Source of the DNA: Carex sylvatica
Lineage: Eukaryota; Streptophyta; Magnoliopsida; Poales; Cyperaceae
Direction of reading: 5' to 3'
Length of the DNA: 64,000 nt
Assembly (NCBI GenBank): GCA_964058845.1
Contig: CAXKVR010000065.1
Location: 1-64,000 of the forward strand
Below the pieces are notes generated by a model, which saw nothing but the letters and a program-made list of their open reading frames with translations, had not been told where the DNA came from and did no database searches. The position numbers and the translations under genes are program-made. Shown piece after piece: positions 26,038-35,744 of the stretch (position 1 is its first letter; every line of letters starts with the position of its first letter).

Positions 26038-26631
26038 TAGTGGCGTAGACAGAATTTTCATCAGGGTAGACAACATAAATTATTATTATATTAATTATTA
26101 TTATTATTTTATTTAAATTATAAAATATTATTAAATAATTTTTGTTGGAAGCAGAATCGGTAATTAACCATGAATAAAAATCGAGTATCAAAAACTCAAT
26201 TTTTTTTAAAGTTTACTTTGAAGCATAGTTCACAGGACTCTTATATTAAAATTCAGCTCATTTTGCATAGTTAAACATAATAAAAATAATTTAATGCATT
26301 ACATTAAATTTCAGTATATTACTTTATAAAACATTTTAGTCTATTTCTTTAAAAAAAATAACAAATTTATTGTGGTCCCACTATCACACCATTCTTATTC
26401 ACCTCTCTTATCGGTATATTTCAAAATAGATTAATGAAAGATTATCAAAATTGTAACGACTCGATTAATTTCACTAATCAAGAGCTTTGACTCAGTCAGG
26501 AGTAGGCAAAACTCAAATCAAGAGGTAGACAAAATCCAAATCCAAACCAACTATATACGAACTTAGTACTGTATTTTAAAATTCAGAGGTAGGCGACTGT
26601 CTACCCCTGGATATAGGTGGCTCCGCCACTG
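26038..26631. mobile_element. hAT-type element, CAGTGGCGGAG-like TIR
   Basis: Ends TAGTGGCGTAGACAGAA and CTCCGCCACTG are inverted. A perfect 8-bp duplication TATGTGTT lies at 26030-26037 and 26632-26639. The 594-bp element has only an unconvincing open frame inside and is non-autonomous. It lies between the upstream block of CPT1 and the body of CPT1. A second element with similar ends is at 60532. Confidence 0.85.
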
Positions 26632-26649
26632 TATGTGTTGGATGTCTTT

Positions 26650-26735
26650 GATGGTAATGGCAACGGTTGTTAGGCCAGACATTTTGACAAACACCTTTAG
26701 AGCATAGTTGAACACAAATTAACCCTCAATACCAG
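26650..26735 (-). promoter_or_regulatory. upstream block conserved ahead of CPT copies (CPT1 instance)
   Basis: A block around CAGACATTTT and ACAAACACCTTTAG followed by a GCATGGTYGAAC-like word occurs upstream of CPT1 here. It also occurs upstream of CPT2 (about 28890-28960), CPT3 (about 30745-30815) and CPT4 (about 32790-32860). Its position 5' of each gene makes it a candidate promoter or leader region, or simply part of the duplicated unit. Confidence 0.45.
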
Positions 26736-26907
26736 TAGCATAAGGAGGTGACAATAATCTGACATGTGGACCCAATTGAGTGAAATAGTGAAAGAGTATT
26801 GATTGATATCTAAATAACTTTATTTATACATTTAAAACTTAAACCCTAACATGATCATATCTAAATAACATCTAAATAAAAGACAATAATTTAAACAAGG
26901 AAGGAAA

Positions 26908-27711
26908 CTAATTGTTTTTCTTGGTTTTCCCCTTTCTCTTTTTCAAATACCAAATTATCTTTTGATACTCAAGCACAGCCCAAACAAGGTGTCTCAGTGA
27001 TAACTCAGGCCATAATGCATTCGAATTTTGTAAATGGGTGAAATCCGTTTGCCACAGAAAGAAATTACTCAAACGGGTCTCACCCGAAGTGCGAATAAGG
27101 ATGTCGGGTTCTACACAACCAGCCGTATACATATTTCTCTCTAGATCATTCACATTTATTTGAACTTTCTCTCTCTTCTCTCTAATTGAACTCTCTATTG
27201 CATGTGTTATCTCATTGGTTGAGGTGTAGGCCAAACAAACCGAAAGAACGAGTCCCTTGTTATGCATTGTTATATCCATTACTTTTCTTGCAGCAATACA
27301 TACAGGCTCGATAAGTAGCTCCAAATTACCCCAAAAGATGATCCTAACCTCAAATTTTTTCAGCAAGCACTCCTCCGTCATCAGTTCGTCAATTTTCTCT
27401 TTCATCAAATCCATTAGTATCATAACATGTTGCGGGCCCCGCCTGAAATTGTCTATGCTAAATGCGTAAACTGTAGCATGCTTCACGCCCATTTCAAAGC
27501 AGTATTGGATGGTTGTTATGAGAGAATTAAACCCGACCCGGTGCCCGATATCTGATTTGGTACCATCTTGGTACAAGGCATGTTTCTTTGCGTACCGACG
27601 GTTCCCATCCATTATGAATGCAATGTGAGTTGGTACCGGGCCGATGGAGAGGATAGAAAAGAGAAATTTACGCATCATAAAAGAGACATGTCCCACTGTC
27701 TTAGGTATCAT
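26908..27711 (-). CDS. cis-prenyltransferase (dehydrodolichyl diphosphate synthase 6-like), CPT2
   Basis: Cis-prenyltransferases add isopentenyl diphosphate units in cis to an allylic primer, giving dolichol or rubber precursors or short cis-prenyl diphosphates. This is the only uninterrupted copy: 267 residues from the ATG at 27711, the first in-frame ATG after a conserved TTGTAG|GG acceptor-like site at about 27760. Motifs counted from this start are HIAFIMDGNRRYAKK near residue 29 (catalytic Asp at 35), GHRVGF at 56-61, YAFSIDNFRR at 82-91, AYTSTNEI at about 161-168, RTSGETRLSNF at 207-217 and ALWPE at 232-236. The C-terminus is Lys-rich (KKRKGKTKKNN). There is no clear transit peptide. 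Paralogues have an upstream ATG that here is ACA, so translation starts 7 codons later than in CPT4. Product chain length cannot be read from sequence. Confidence 0.88.
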   Translation of the reverse strand: MIPKTVGHVSFMMRKFLFSILSIGPVPTHIAFIMDGNRRYAKKHALYQDGTKSDIGHRVGFNSLITTIQYCFEMGVKHATVYAFSIDNFRRGPQHVMILMDLMKEKIDELMTEECLLKKFEVRIIFWGNLELLIEPVCIAARKVMDITMHNKGLVLSVCLAYTSTNEITHAIESSIREKREKVQINVNDLERNMYTAGCVEPDILIRTSGETRLSNFFLWQTDFTHLQNSNALWPELSLRHLVWAVLEYQKIIWYLKKRKGKTKKNN

Positions 27712-27856
27712 GCTTTTGCCATAAATGTCTGTGTGGTGAAATTTCAAGCAGGGAACCCTACAATATGCAAAAGAGGTATTTAATGCTGATATGTGAAAAA
27801 TATAAATATAAATTATTAATTTTTTTTTTTCATTTTATTTGTTGAGAAAACACCAC

Positions 27857-28110
27857 TAGGTCAAGGCATGCTTTGGTTTAAGATGTTAGCACTGGTACAC
27901 TTCAACTTGTTCATATAATTTCCCTTTTGGTCTTGTACCGGTGAACCTGGGTTATCCTACACTTCTAGTGCTAATATCTTAAACCATGCCTTGACCTAGT
28001 ACAAGACTATAAGGGAAATTATATGAACAAGTTGAAGTGTACCAGTGCTAATATCTTAAACCATGCCTTGGGTAAAAACTACTCTTCAACTTGTTCATAT
28101 AATTCTCACT
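27857..28110. repeat. inverted repeat (about 75-bp arms) upstream of CPT2
   Basis: The arm at 27861-27938 (TCAAGGCATG...GGTCTTGTAC) pairs with 27999-28070 (GTACAAGACT...CATGCCTTG). A third, partial copy of CTTCAACTTGTTCATATAAT lies at about 28082-28101. It is a hairpin-forming unit within 0.4 kb of the CPT2 start. Confidence 0.75.
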
Positions 28111-29590
28111 TTTTTTGGCCTTCATCTAATAAAATTTCTGGTTTTAATGATAAACTGTTATGTGAAGCATATATAAAAACTACTTTAGAAATTACCCGTT
28201 TAACTCCAAAAAGAAAAAGGAAAAGAAACCATGCATGAAAGAAATAGAATTCAAAACAAAAAGAAGCAAATAAAATTATACCTTTCTGATATCATAGACA
28301 CAAATTTGATGGTAGCAAATGTTAAACTTTATCCTATCCTTATAACAACTCCCTCCAATTTGTCCTTTTAGAAGGATATGAGAAGTGCTTTAAATAATTT
28401 ATTACAACTAGTTTCTCAATTCATACCTATAGCACCATGCCACAATTTCACTCAAAATATATTCCTTACCGACTCATAGGCGGGACCACACAACATCTTC
28501 ATGAGTTCCAACATGTCATGCACATGCTCTAGCTTCTTCATTCCAACAAAATGTATGAACTAAAACCATAGTAAAATATAGAACCCTCTGAAAAAACCCA
28601 TAAAAATTATCTTATTTACTGGTTTGCTAACCTCAACAAATTTATCTTTTGTTAGAAGCAAACACGCTAAGTATCAGGTCTAGACAAATCCAATTGGTTA
28701 GATGTCAAAGGGTTATTACCTCTGAAAAAACTTACCGGGCCTCTCTGCCATTGCTTTTGCTGCACCACCCTGAAGGGTGCTTCTTAACATGGGGCTGAAG
28801 TGGGGCCCACTGAGAGCTTGTTCTTGGGTAAAAAATGCACATTAACGTGATACCACTGAGAGCTTGTTCCGGGGTACTTTTGATGGTTATGCAAATAGTT
28901 GTTGGTTAGGTCAGACATTTTTACAAACACCTTGAGTGCATGGACGAACATGATATCTCATAACCTACATAGCAACATGTGCCCATGACCTTGTCTATGT
29001 TTGTGGTGAAATTGTGAAAGATGCTCAAATAAATTGATTATGATCAACTATACTGGCATAAACAAATGCGCCTTTGTAACATACTTTGATTTTCAATACA
29101 ATTCTAATAAAAGGTGATATGCTAACAATTATTGGAAAATTAACATATCTGAGGCCATCTTCAAGACTTCAATACTTGTATCTTTTACATATAAGTCCCT
29201 ACACTCTCATGTAATAGCAGAACACTAAAAAAATTCAAAAAATTTACAGATAGCACATGAAAACTACTAAAAATCACTTATGTCCAGTCAAGAATGAAGC
29301 TACATAGTACTAGTGGTACCAGTTCTACACAGTTCCAAAACAGTGCTGCTACTAAATTTGCAAGAAAGACCTTGCTATTTTCAAGTAACCTTTTTAATTA
29401 CACTAAATTATAAGACAGTAAGTCCTAACAAATAATTTCTTATGAATTGGTTCATAGATATCGATTCAAATATGGGAGATACCACTCAAAATTCAACTTC
29501 ATTATAAAAAAATAAACTACATATCATCATATTTCAACTTTCCCAACACAATAGTGATACAATAATTTAAACAAGACAAGAATTTCATTT
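28110..29590. other. CPT2 upstream / CPT3 downstream spacer
   Basis: No separate gene. It holds the CPT2 copy of the conserved upstream block (about 28890-28960) and an AGCAACATGTG word also found as AGCAACACGTG upstream of CPT4. Around 29300-29400 it holds 3'-flank sequence (GGTACCAGTTCTA...) that recurs at about 31265-31350 downstream of CPT4. Flanks were therefore duplicated together with the genes. Confidence 0.5.
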
Positions 29591-29594
29591 GTTC

Positions 29595-30360
29595 TTATCG
29601 GTTTTCCCCCTTGCACTTTTTAAAATACCCATGAACCTTTTGATACTCAAGCACAGCCCAAACAAGGTGTCTTACAGAAAACTCAGGCCATAATGAGTTT
29701 GGATGCTGCAAGTGGGTGAAGTTCGATTGCTACAAAAGAAAATTACTCAAACGGGTCTCACCCGAAGTGCGTATAATGACGTCGAGCTCCACAAAACCAG
29801 CCGTGAACAAATTTCTCTCCATATCACAAACTCCAATTTGAGCTTTCTCTCCCTTCTCTCTAACCGATGCCTCTATTGCATGTGTTATCTCATTGGTCGA
29901 GGTGTAGGCCACACAAACCGAGAGTACTGGTCCCTTATTGTGCACTGTTATATCCATTGCCTTTTTTGCAGCTACACATACCGGCTTGGTAAGAAGCTCC
30001 AAATTGTCCCAAAAATTGATCCTAGCATCGAATGTTTTCAACAAGCCCTCTTCTGTCAACATTTCTTCTAATTTTGCTTTCATCAAATCCATTAATGCCT
30101 GAACCTCATGTCTATGCTAAAAGCATACACAGTCACATACTTCACGCCTATTTCATAACAGTATTGGAGGTTTGATATGAGGAATTTAAAACCGACCCGG
30201 TGACCACAATGTGGGTCGGTATCGTCTTGGTGCAAGGCATGTCTCTTTGCGTACCGGCGGTTACCATCCATTATGAACGCAATGTGGTCTGGTACCGGGC
30301 CCATGGAGAGTATAGAAAAGAGACATTAATGCATCAGAAAAGAGATAGGTCTAATGGCTT
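29595..30360 (-). pseudogene. cis-prenyltransferase copy 3 (CPT3), inactivated
   Basis: Clear CPT homology: HIAFIMDGNRRYAKRHAL, GHRVGF, RTSGETRLSNF and LWPEF. Four lesions are visible. A TAA at 30326-30328 falls in the N-terminal RKCLFS region. A 19-bp deletion just after YAFSID removes NFRR and shifts the frame. A TAG at 29730-29732 replaces the Trp of the conserved LLWQ. An apparent shift near the C-terminus ends the reading at about 29595. The independent lesions mean the gene has been dead for some time, although the catalytic words themselves survive. Confidence 0.88.
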
Positions 30361-30744
30361 TATGTAAAAGTTATTTTGAAACTACTGGTCATTATTCTTT
30401 AGTTTTACTCATTTTTATTTTCTCTTCTCTTTTGTTAATTGAGAAAATGGCAGTTGGTCAAAAATACGGTTTTAAGATACTAGTTTTGATTACAATTTTC
30501 TATAGGCCCAACTTGTTTATTTTTTTTTGAAAAATGAGGCCTGAATGGCCCATTTCATTTACTAGTAAAATTATACATATATAGTTCTTACTTACCAGAC
30601 TAGCACGTGCAATAAGGCCTTTCATTTCTAGGGTTTTGAGAAGCTGAAAGGCTGAATTATTCATTCATACCTTAACTACAAGGAGAAGGTTCATTCTATA
30701 ATTATATGTCCCTAATCTTAGCCATATTTTTTTATTGTTACGCC

Positions 30745-31035
30745 AACAGTTGTTGAGTCAGAAATTTTCACAAACACCTTTAGTGCATGGTCGAATGCTA
30801 CATCTCGTAAGTACAAATTCCCAATTCCATACCAGTACACTATTCTCAGAGAGAGAGAGAGAGAGAGAACCTTGACCAGGAGTATTAAATTTGAGAGAGG
30901 GGGTTCGAAGAATTGTAGATGGAAGACCTTAAGCTCTGAAAAAGAATGAATTAAAGTGTATAGTGGAGATCTCTTTCAATGGAGAAGAAAGGGTTGACTT
31001 CAATGACTTGCACGATCAGGCTTTATATATTTTTG
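30745..31035 (-). promoter_or_regulatory. CPT3 upstream region with TATA-like box
   Basis: On the minus strand a TATATAAAG box lies at about 31022-31031. Downstream of it are a CTTTCTTCTCCATTG leader-like stretch and a GAGAGA-rich, TTGACCAGG-containing block shared with the CPT4 upstream region (about 33050-33180), then the conserved ACAAACACC block. This order suggests a promoter and 5' leader ahead of an intron whose acceptor (TTTTGCAT..TGTAG|G type) precedes the coding exon in the CPT1, CPT2 and CPT4 copies. The arrangement is inferred, not proven. Confidence 0.4.
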
Positions 31036-31582
31036 TATTTCTTTTTCCTATGTCTTGTTTATTCTGAGAGAAATATTTGTCCAATATTTTTGAATAGCAA
31101 GTACTATATATGGAAGGTAGTTGGCATCTTCAACAGATGGTATCTTTTGCAAACAAGTCCCTACAAACTCTTGTAATAGCAAAGCACTCAAAAATTTAGA
31201 TCAATTACAGATAGCACATACAAACTACTCAAAAGCACTTATGTAAATTGTACAAACATCATATCATACCAGTGGTACCAGTTCTATATGGTACCAAATC
31301 AGTGTTGCTGCTAAATTTGCTAGCAAGACCTTTCTATTTGCAAGTAACCTTTTTTAAGTATACGAAATTATAAGACAGCAAGTCATAACAAATAATCTCT
31401 TATGAAACTGGGACATACCATTCAAAATTCTATTTCATTTGTTTAATTATATTTTCTTTATTTATGTTTATAATATTAAGCTAAACATCATCATATTTCA
31501 ACCCTAATAAAATCACAGACAACTCTCTCATAACACAATAACGATACAATAATTTAATTAAACAAAACAAGAATGAAGAATC

Positions 31583-32408
31583 TCATTTGTTCTTATCGGT
31601 TTCGTCATTATATTTTTTCAAATACCCATGAACCTTTTGATACTTGAGCATATCCCAAACAAGGTGTCTTAGAGAGAACTCAGGCCATAACGGGTTTGGA
31701 TTCTGCAAGTGGGTGAAATCCGATTGCCACAGAAGGAAGTTACTCAAACGGGTCTCACCCGAAGTCCATATAATGATTTCGGGCTCCACACAACCAGCCG
31801 TGTACATGTTTTGCTCCAGATCACTCATATCGATTTGAACTTTCTCTCTCTCCTCTCTCTAACAGATGCCTCTATTGCATGTGTTATCTCGTTGGTCGAG
31901 GTGTAGGCTACACAAACTGAGAGCACTGGTCCCTTATTGTGCACTGTCATAACCACTGCCTTTTTTGCTAATAACCATACCGGGTCGGTAAGAGCTCCAA
32001 ATTACCCCAAAAGTTGATCCTAGCATCAAATTTCATCAACAAGCCCCCTTCTGTCATCAGTTTGTCTATTTTCTCTTTCATCAAATCCATTAATGCCTGA
32101 ACCTCGTGCAGGTCCCGCCTGAAATTGTCGATGCTAAAAGCATACACTGTCACATACTTCACGCCCATTTCATAATAGTATTGGAGGTTTGATATGAGTG
32201 ATTTAAAATCGACCCGGTGACAACTATTTGGGTCGGTATTGTCTTGGTGCAAGGCATGTCTCTTTGCGTACCGACGGTTACCGTCCATTATGAATGCAAT
32301 GTGGGCCGGTACCGGGCCCATCGAGAGGATAGAAAAGAGGCATTTACGTATCACTAAAGAGACATGTCCCATGGCTTTAGATATCATGCTTTTGCCATCC
32401 TTTTCCAT
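31583..32408 (-). pseudogene. cis-prenyltransferase copy 4 (CPT4), inactivated by frameshifts
   Basis: Open from the ATG at 32408 (MEKDGKSM...) through DGNRRYAKRHAL and YAFSIDNFRR, as in CPT2. A one-base deletion near 31990 (GGAGCTCTTACC against GGAGCTTCTTACC in CPT3) then leads to a TAG at 31968. A second lesion, two extra bases in a GA-rich tract near 31855, restores the original frame only in part. The C-terminal part (SDLEQNMYTAGCVEP to the stop at 31583) is open in another frame. The catalytic motif reads WTSGETRLSNF, with the Arg replaced by Trp. GHR is altered to CHR. Pseudogene. Confidence 0.88.
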
Positions 32409-32789
32409 TTGAAGATCAAGCAAGCAAGGAAACTACATAATGCAAAAGATCAGACTTTTAATGGTTATAAGCGAAAAAAATAACATTAAATGAATTAAAG
32501 TTATTTGTGAAAACTTCTGTAGTTATGACCAAAAATTCTCCACACTGGTCGTCATTCTTTTGTTTGCTCATTTTCAATTTGTCTATTTCCTTTTTTTTAC
32601 TGAGAAAATGCCAGTAGGTTAAAAGCATGGTTGTAACTTGCAAGGTACTAGTATAGTACTGGTACGCCACTCCAAAATTTTCATTACAGTTTTTCTGGGC
32701 TTTCTCTTGATTTAACCTATTGTACAGATAAAATTTGAGAGAAGGTTCATCCAGTCATTATTTGTTAACCATCGTGGGTGCTTTTCATT

Positions 32790-33190
32790 ATTATCCTGAC
32801 AAATGTTAAGTTAGACTTTTTCACAAACACCTTGAGTGCATGGTTGAACACTACATCTCACAAATACAAACCCACAGTACTAAGACATGAACTGAAGGTG
32901 GACACCTACTACTGCTGCTACCACTATAGAGCAACACGTGTCTAGACACTGACACATACCAATTCCTATAAGTACACCCTAGTTAGGTCTTCCTTCAACA
33001 AATTATATACCACGATTCAATTTGAGATACAATTGAAAACACTATTTCAGAGAGAGAAAGAGAGAAAGAGAGAACCTTGACCAGGACCAGGAGAAGGAGT
33101 ATTAAATTTGAGAGAGGGTAAAGAGAGAAAGAAAAGAGATTCAATGTTGAGGTCTCTACTCTTCCAATGGAGAAGAAAGGTTTGAGCATC
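32790..33190 (-). promoter_or_regulatory. CPT4 upstream region
   Basis: Contains the conserved ACAAACACCTTGAGTGCATGG block (about 32823-32845), a G-box-like ACACGTGT at about 32935-32942, GA-rich tracts, and an AAGAGATTCAATGTTGAGG block. The last has partial copies near 30900 and 63045. Promoter function is inferred from position and repetition only. Confidence 0.4.
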
Positions 33191-33419
33191 ATCTCTCTGA
33201 TATTTTTTTATTTGTACCAATTACCAGAAAGTGAGAGAGAGAGCGAAAGAGTACAAGTGGAGGAAATTTTTTCATTTCTTTTGTTTTATTTGCCTGATTT
33301 AATGTGGACGAAAGAGAAATTCTAGAGAGATAGAAAAGGTATGACTATAGTCAACCTAAATATGTGTGCTTGAATTAAAATATATTTGTAGTTTGTACCG
33401 ATAAATTATTGTAAAATGT

Positions 33420-33660
33420 CTCTATTTATAACGAATTCGTATCCTCTGCATTAACTTAAAAATGAATCATTTGAGTTAATATATCTGGACCGTCCGTTCA
33501 GCTTTAAAATTCGTGCGAATTAAATCCGCATTAATATTGATGACCCTATGTTTTAGGTGGGAGTTGGATGAGCTCCGTTTACAATCAGACGGTCGATATC
33601 TATTAACAAAAGATTCTCTTTTGAGTTAATGAGTCCGAAATTCCGAATATGTTGACACCT
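33420..33660. repeat. MITE-like repeat with GAATTCGTATCCTCTG end
   Basis: Begins AACGAATTCGTATCCTCTG, an end also seen at about 60467 and, slightly changed, at 21077. The interior has GACCGTCCG and CAGACGGTCGA, words typical of foldback MITEs. The full boundary was not resolved. Confidence 0.4.
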
Positions 33661-34895
33661 CCTAGCAGCAGAGCTAACTTTTCAGTTTAATTTCTCAGGA
33701 CCCATTGGGCCGACCAGTAAGTTATCTCGGCAAATTAATTCGACTAGTTAGTGGGCCAAACAGTAAACCATTTTCCCAGACCCAGTGGACCGAATAAGCT
33801 AGCTTCTAAAAATGTTTTATCCTAATCAGTAGCCCAACAATTAATTCTATAAGAGTAAGTGGATAACATATTATCTTTGATTCTATGGTCTCAAAAATTA
33901 ATTTTATAAACTTTAAACTTTGATCTTAAATTTATTATTCAAGTAATTTGTAGAATATTAATTTTTACTATTTTTAAAAATATTTTACTATTTTTTAGAA
34001 TTTATAAAAGATGACAAATATAGCCTAAAACATTAGCAATTTTATTTTATTTTTAAGTTATTTTTGCCATCTTTCATAAATTATAAAAAATAGTCAAAAT
34101 TAGTATTCTACAAGTTCATTAGAGCATCTACATCCCAACAACTCAACTGAGTTTCTAAATAATTGTTAACTACTTTTTAAAAATTAAGATCTCTAAAGTT
34201 TTTAACTCTCACATTCCAGAAATTTATTTTAGAGTTTCTAATCAGCCACGTCAGCAACAAATTAAAAATGAGAAATAATGTGAGCCAATCATTTAGTCAG
34301 CATGGAGTTTATAAACAGTTTCTTAATAAGAAACTTTATTGCATAGTTTTTAAATAAGAAATTTTCTTACATCTCGGAAACTAGATTAGAAACTGCCACA
34401 TCAGATTAGAAACTCTAATAGTTTTAAGGATGCAGATGCTCTTATATAATAAATTTACTGAGCTACTTAGATCAAAATTTAAAACTTATACAATTAATTT
34501 TTTAGACCGTAGCACGGAAAACCTCATGCTATCCATAACACCTAAGTCTTACTCATTCTATAAAAATTGTAAACTCAATGTCCATTGTTGCTTATAACCG
34601 ATAATTGAATTAAATAATTACTCAATTAGCTATAAATAAAAATAAATGGATAATAGATTTTGGAACTACTTATACATGTAAACGACAGACATCTTCACAA
34701 AGTCTCTAGATGAATACACGTTTCACGATATTACAATTAATCAAGTTGGATTTTTTCAATATCTACGCTCGTGTCCAACTTAGAGAGAAATGTCGTGTTT
34801 AAAGAAACAATCTTACCATTTGAGCCATCTAGATGTACATAATCAATTATATGGATATCAGCTCTATCAGATCAATTATAATCTATTATTAGTAA

Positions 34896-35688
34896 GGGAG
34901 AATTTCATATATCCCCTAAAAAACATTAATATTAATATTAAGTATTTCCCTCTCAAAAATTCATAATGTCATATTTATTCTTCAAAATAACAAATACTCA
35001 CGTATTTACCCATAATAACTCCACAATATATTAAATATTTCTAAACTAATTAAATAATATAATTTGACCATTATACCCTTCCCTTCCCTCCCCTCACCTC
35101 TTACACTCCCTTCCCAAATAAGAAGATACAAAGAAGACATGAAAATAGAAGCGAGCTGCTCCAAATTCTCCCTCTACTACTGCTAGTGGGGTCCCCGCTC
35201 CAAATCCTCTAAATGCCGTCACAAACCATTAGATATTTTTAACCCAACTCGATCCCTCCCGTACTCAACATTTATTTCCTCTTTTTTTTTTTTTTCTTTT
35301 CATTTTCTTTCTGGATTCAATAACCAACCAACGAACTATATGTTTTGCATTTTGTGAGTATAGCCTGGATGAATTGAAGGTTGCAATTGATGGTTTCTCC
35401 CCCGACCGAATTGTCTTATAGCACAGCGAGAAGGCCTCCATGTCGTATTCTGTGGCACGCTTTTTGAGACCAGCCGTGTGGTTGCCATCAAGCGAGAAAG
35501 TATCGGAAAGAGAGAATGGTCCAATACTGCTATTTAATTAGTTTTAGAAATATTTAATATATTGTAGAAATATAATGGGTAAATATGTGAGTTTTTGTTA
35601 TTTTCAAGAGTAAATATGATATTATAAATTTTTGAAGAGGAAATACTAATATTAAAGATTTAGAAGAGGATACATGAAATTTTCTCTA
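34896..35688. mobile_element. Mutator-like element carrying a captured kinase exon (Pack-MULE-like)
   Basis: The left arm (about 34896-35032, starting GGGAGAATTTCATATATCCC) and the right arm (about 35573-35688, ending GGATACATGAAATTTTCTC) are inverted copies of more than 110 bp. Flanking TATTATTAG and TATTATTAA words look like a slightly diverged 9-bp target duplication. The middle is less AT-rich and contains a fragment of a protein kinase gene (35356-35495). Related elements without cargo occur at 63081-63626 and as ends at about 9877-10012 and 18298-18405. Confidence 0.72.
35356..35495 (+). pseudogene. captured fragment of a BSK-type receptor-like cytoplasmic kinase
   Basis: Translated on the + strand it reads EYSLDELKVAIDGFSPDRIV, then a stop where the family has SEH..., then HSEKA. 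After a one-base frame change it reads VVFCGTLFETSRVVAIKR. This is the start of the kinase domain of brassinosteroid-signalling kinases: the xFSLxELxxAT-GFS lead-in, and VAIKR with the ATP-binding Lys. The rest of the kinase and the TPR domain are absent, so it is a captured exon fragment, not a gene. The family call is from motif recognition. Confidence 0.65.
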
Positions 35689-35744
35689 TTATTAATTAGG
35701 AGATTGTACAAATATCTAATTTTATCTATGGATGCTTCTTTTTT

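Noticed and set aside
26908..27747. Longer 279-codon reading of CPT2 starting at 27747
   Set aside because: The first codon is TTG; the first ATG in frame is at 27711, so the 267-residue form is preferred.
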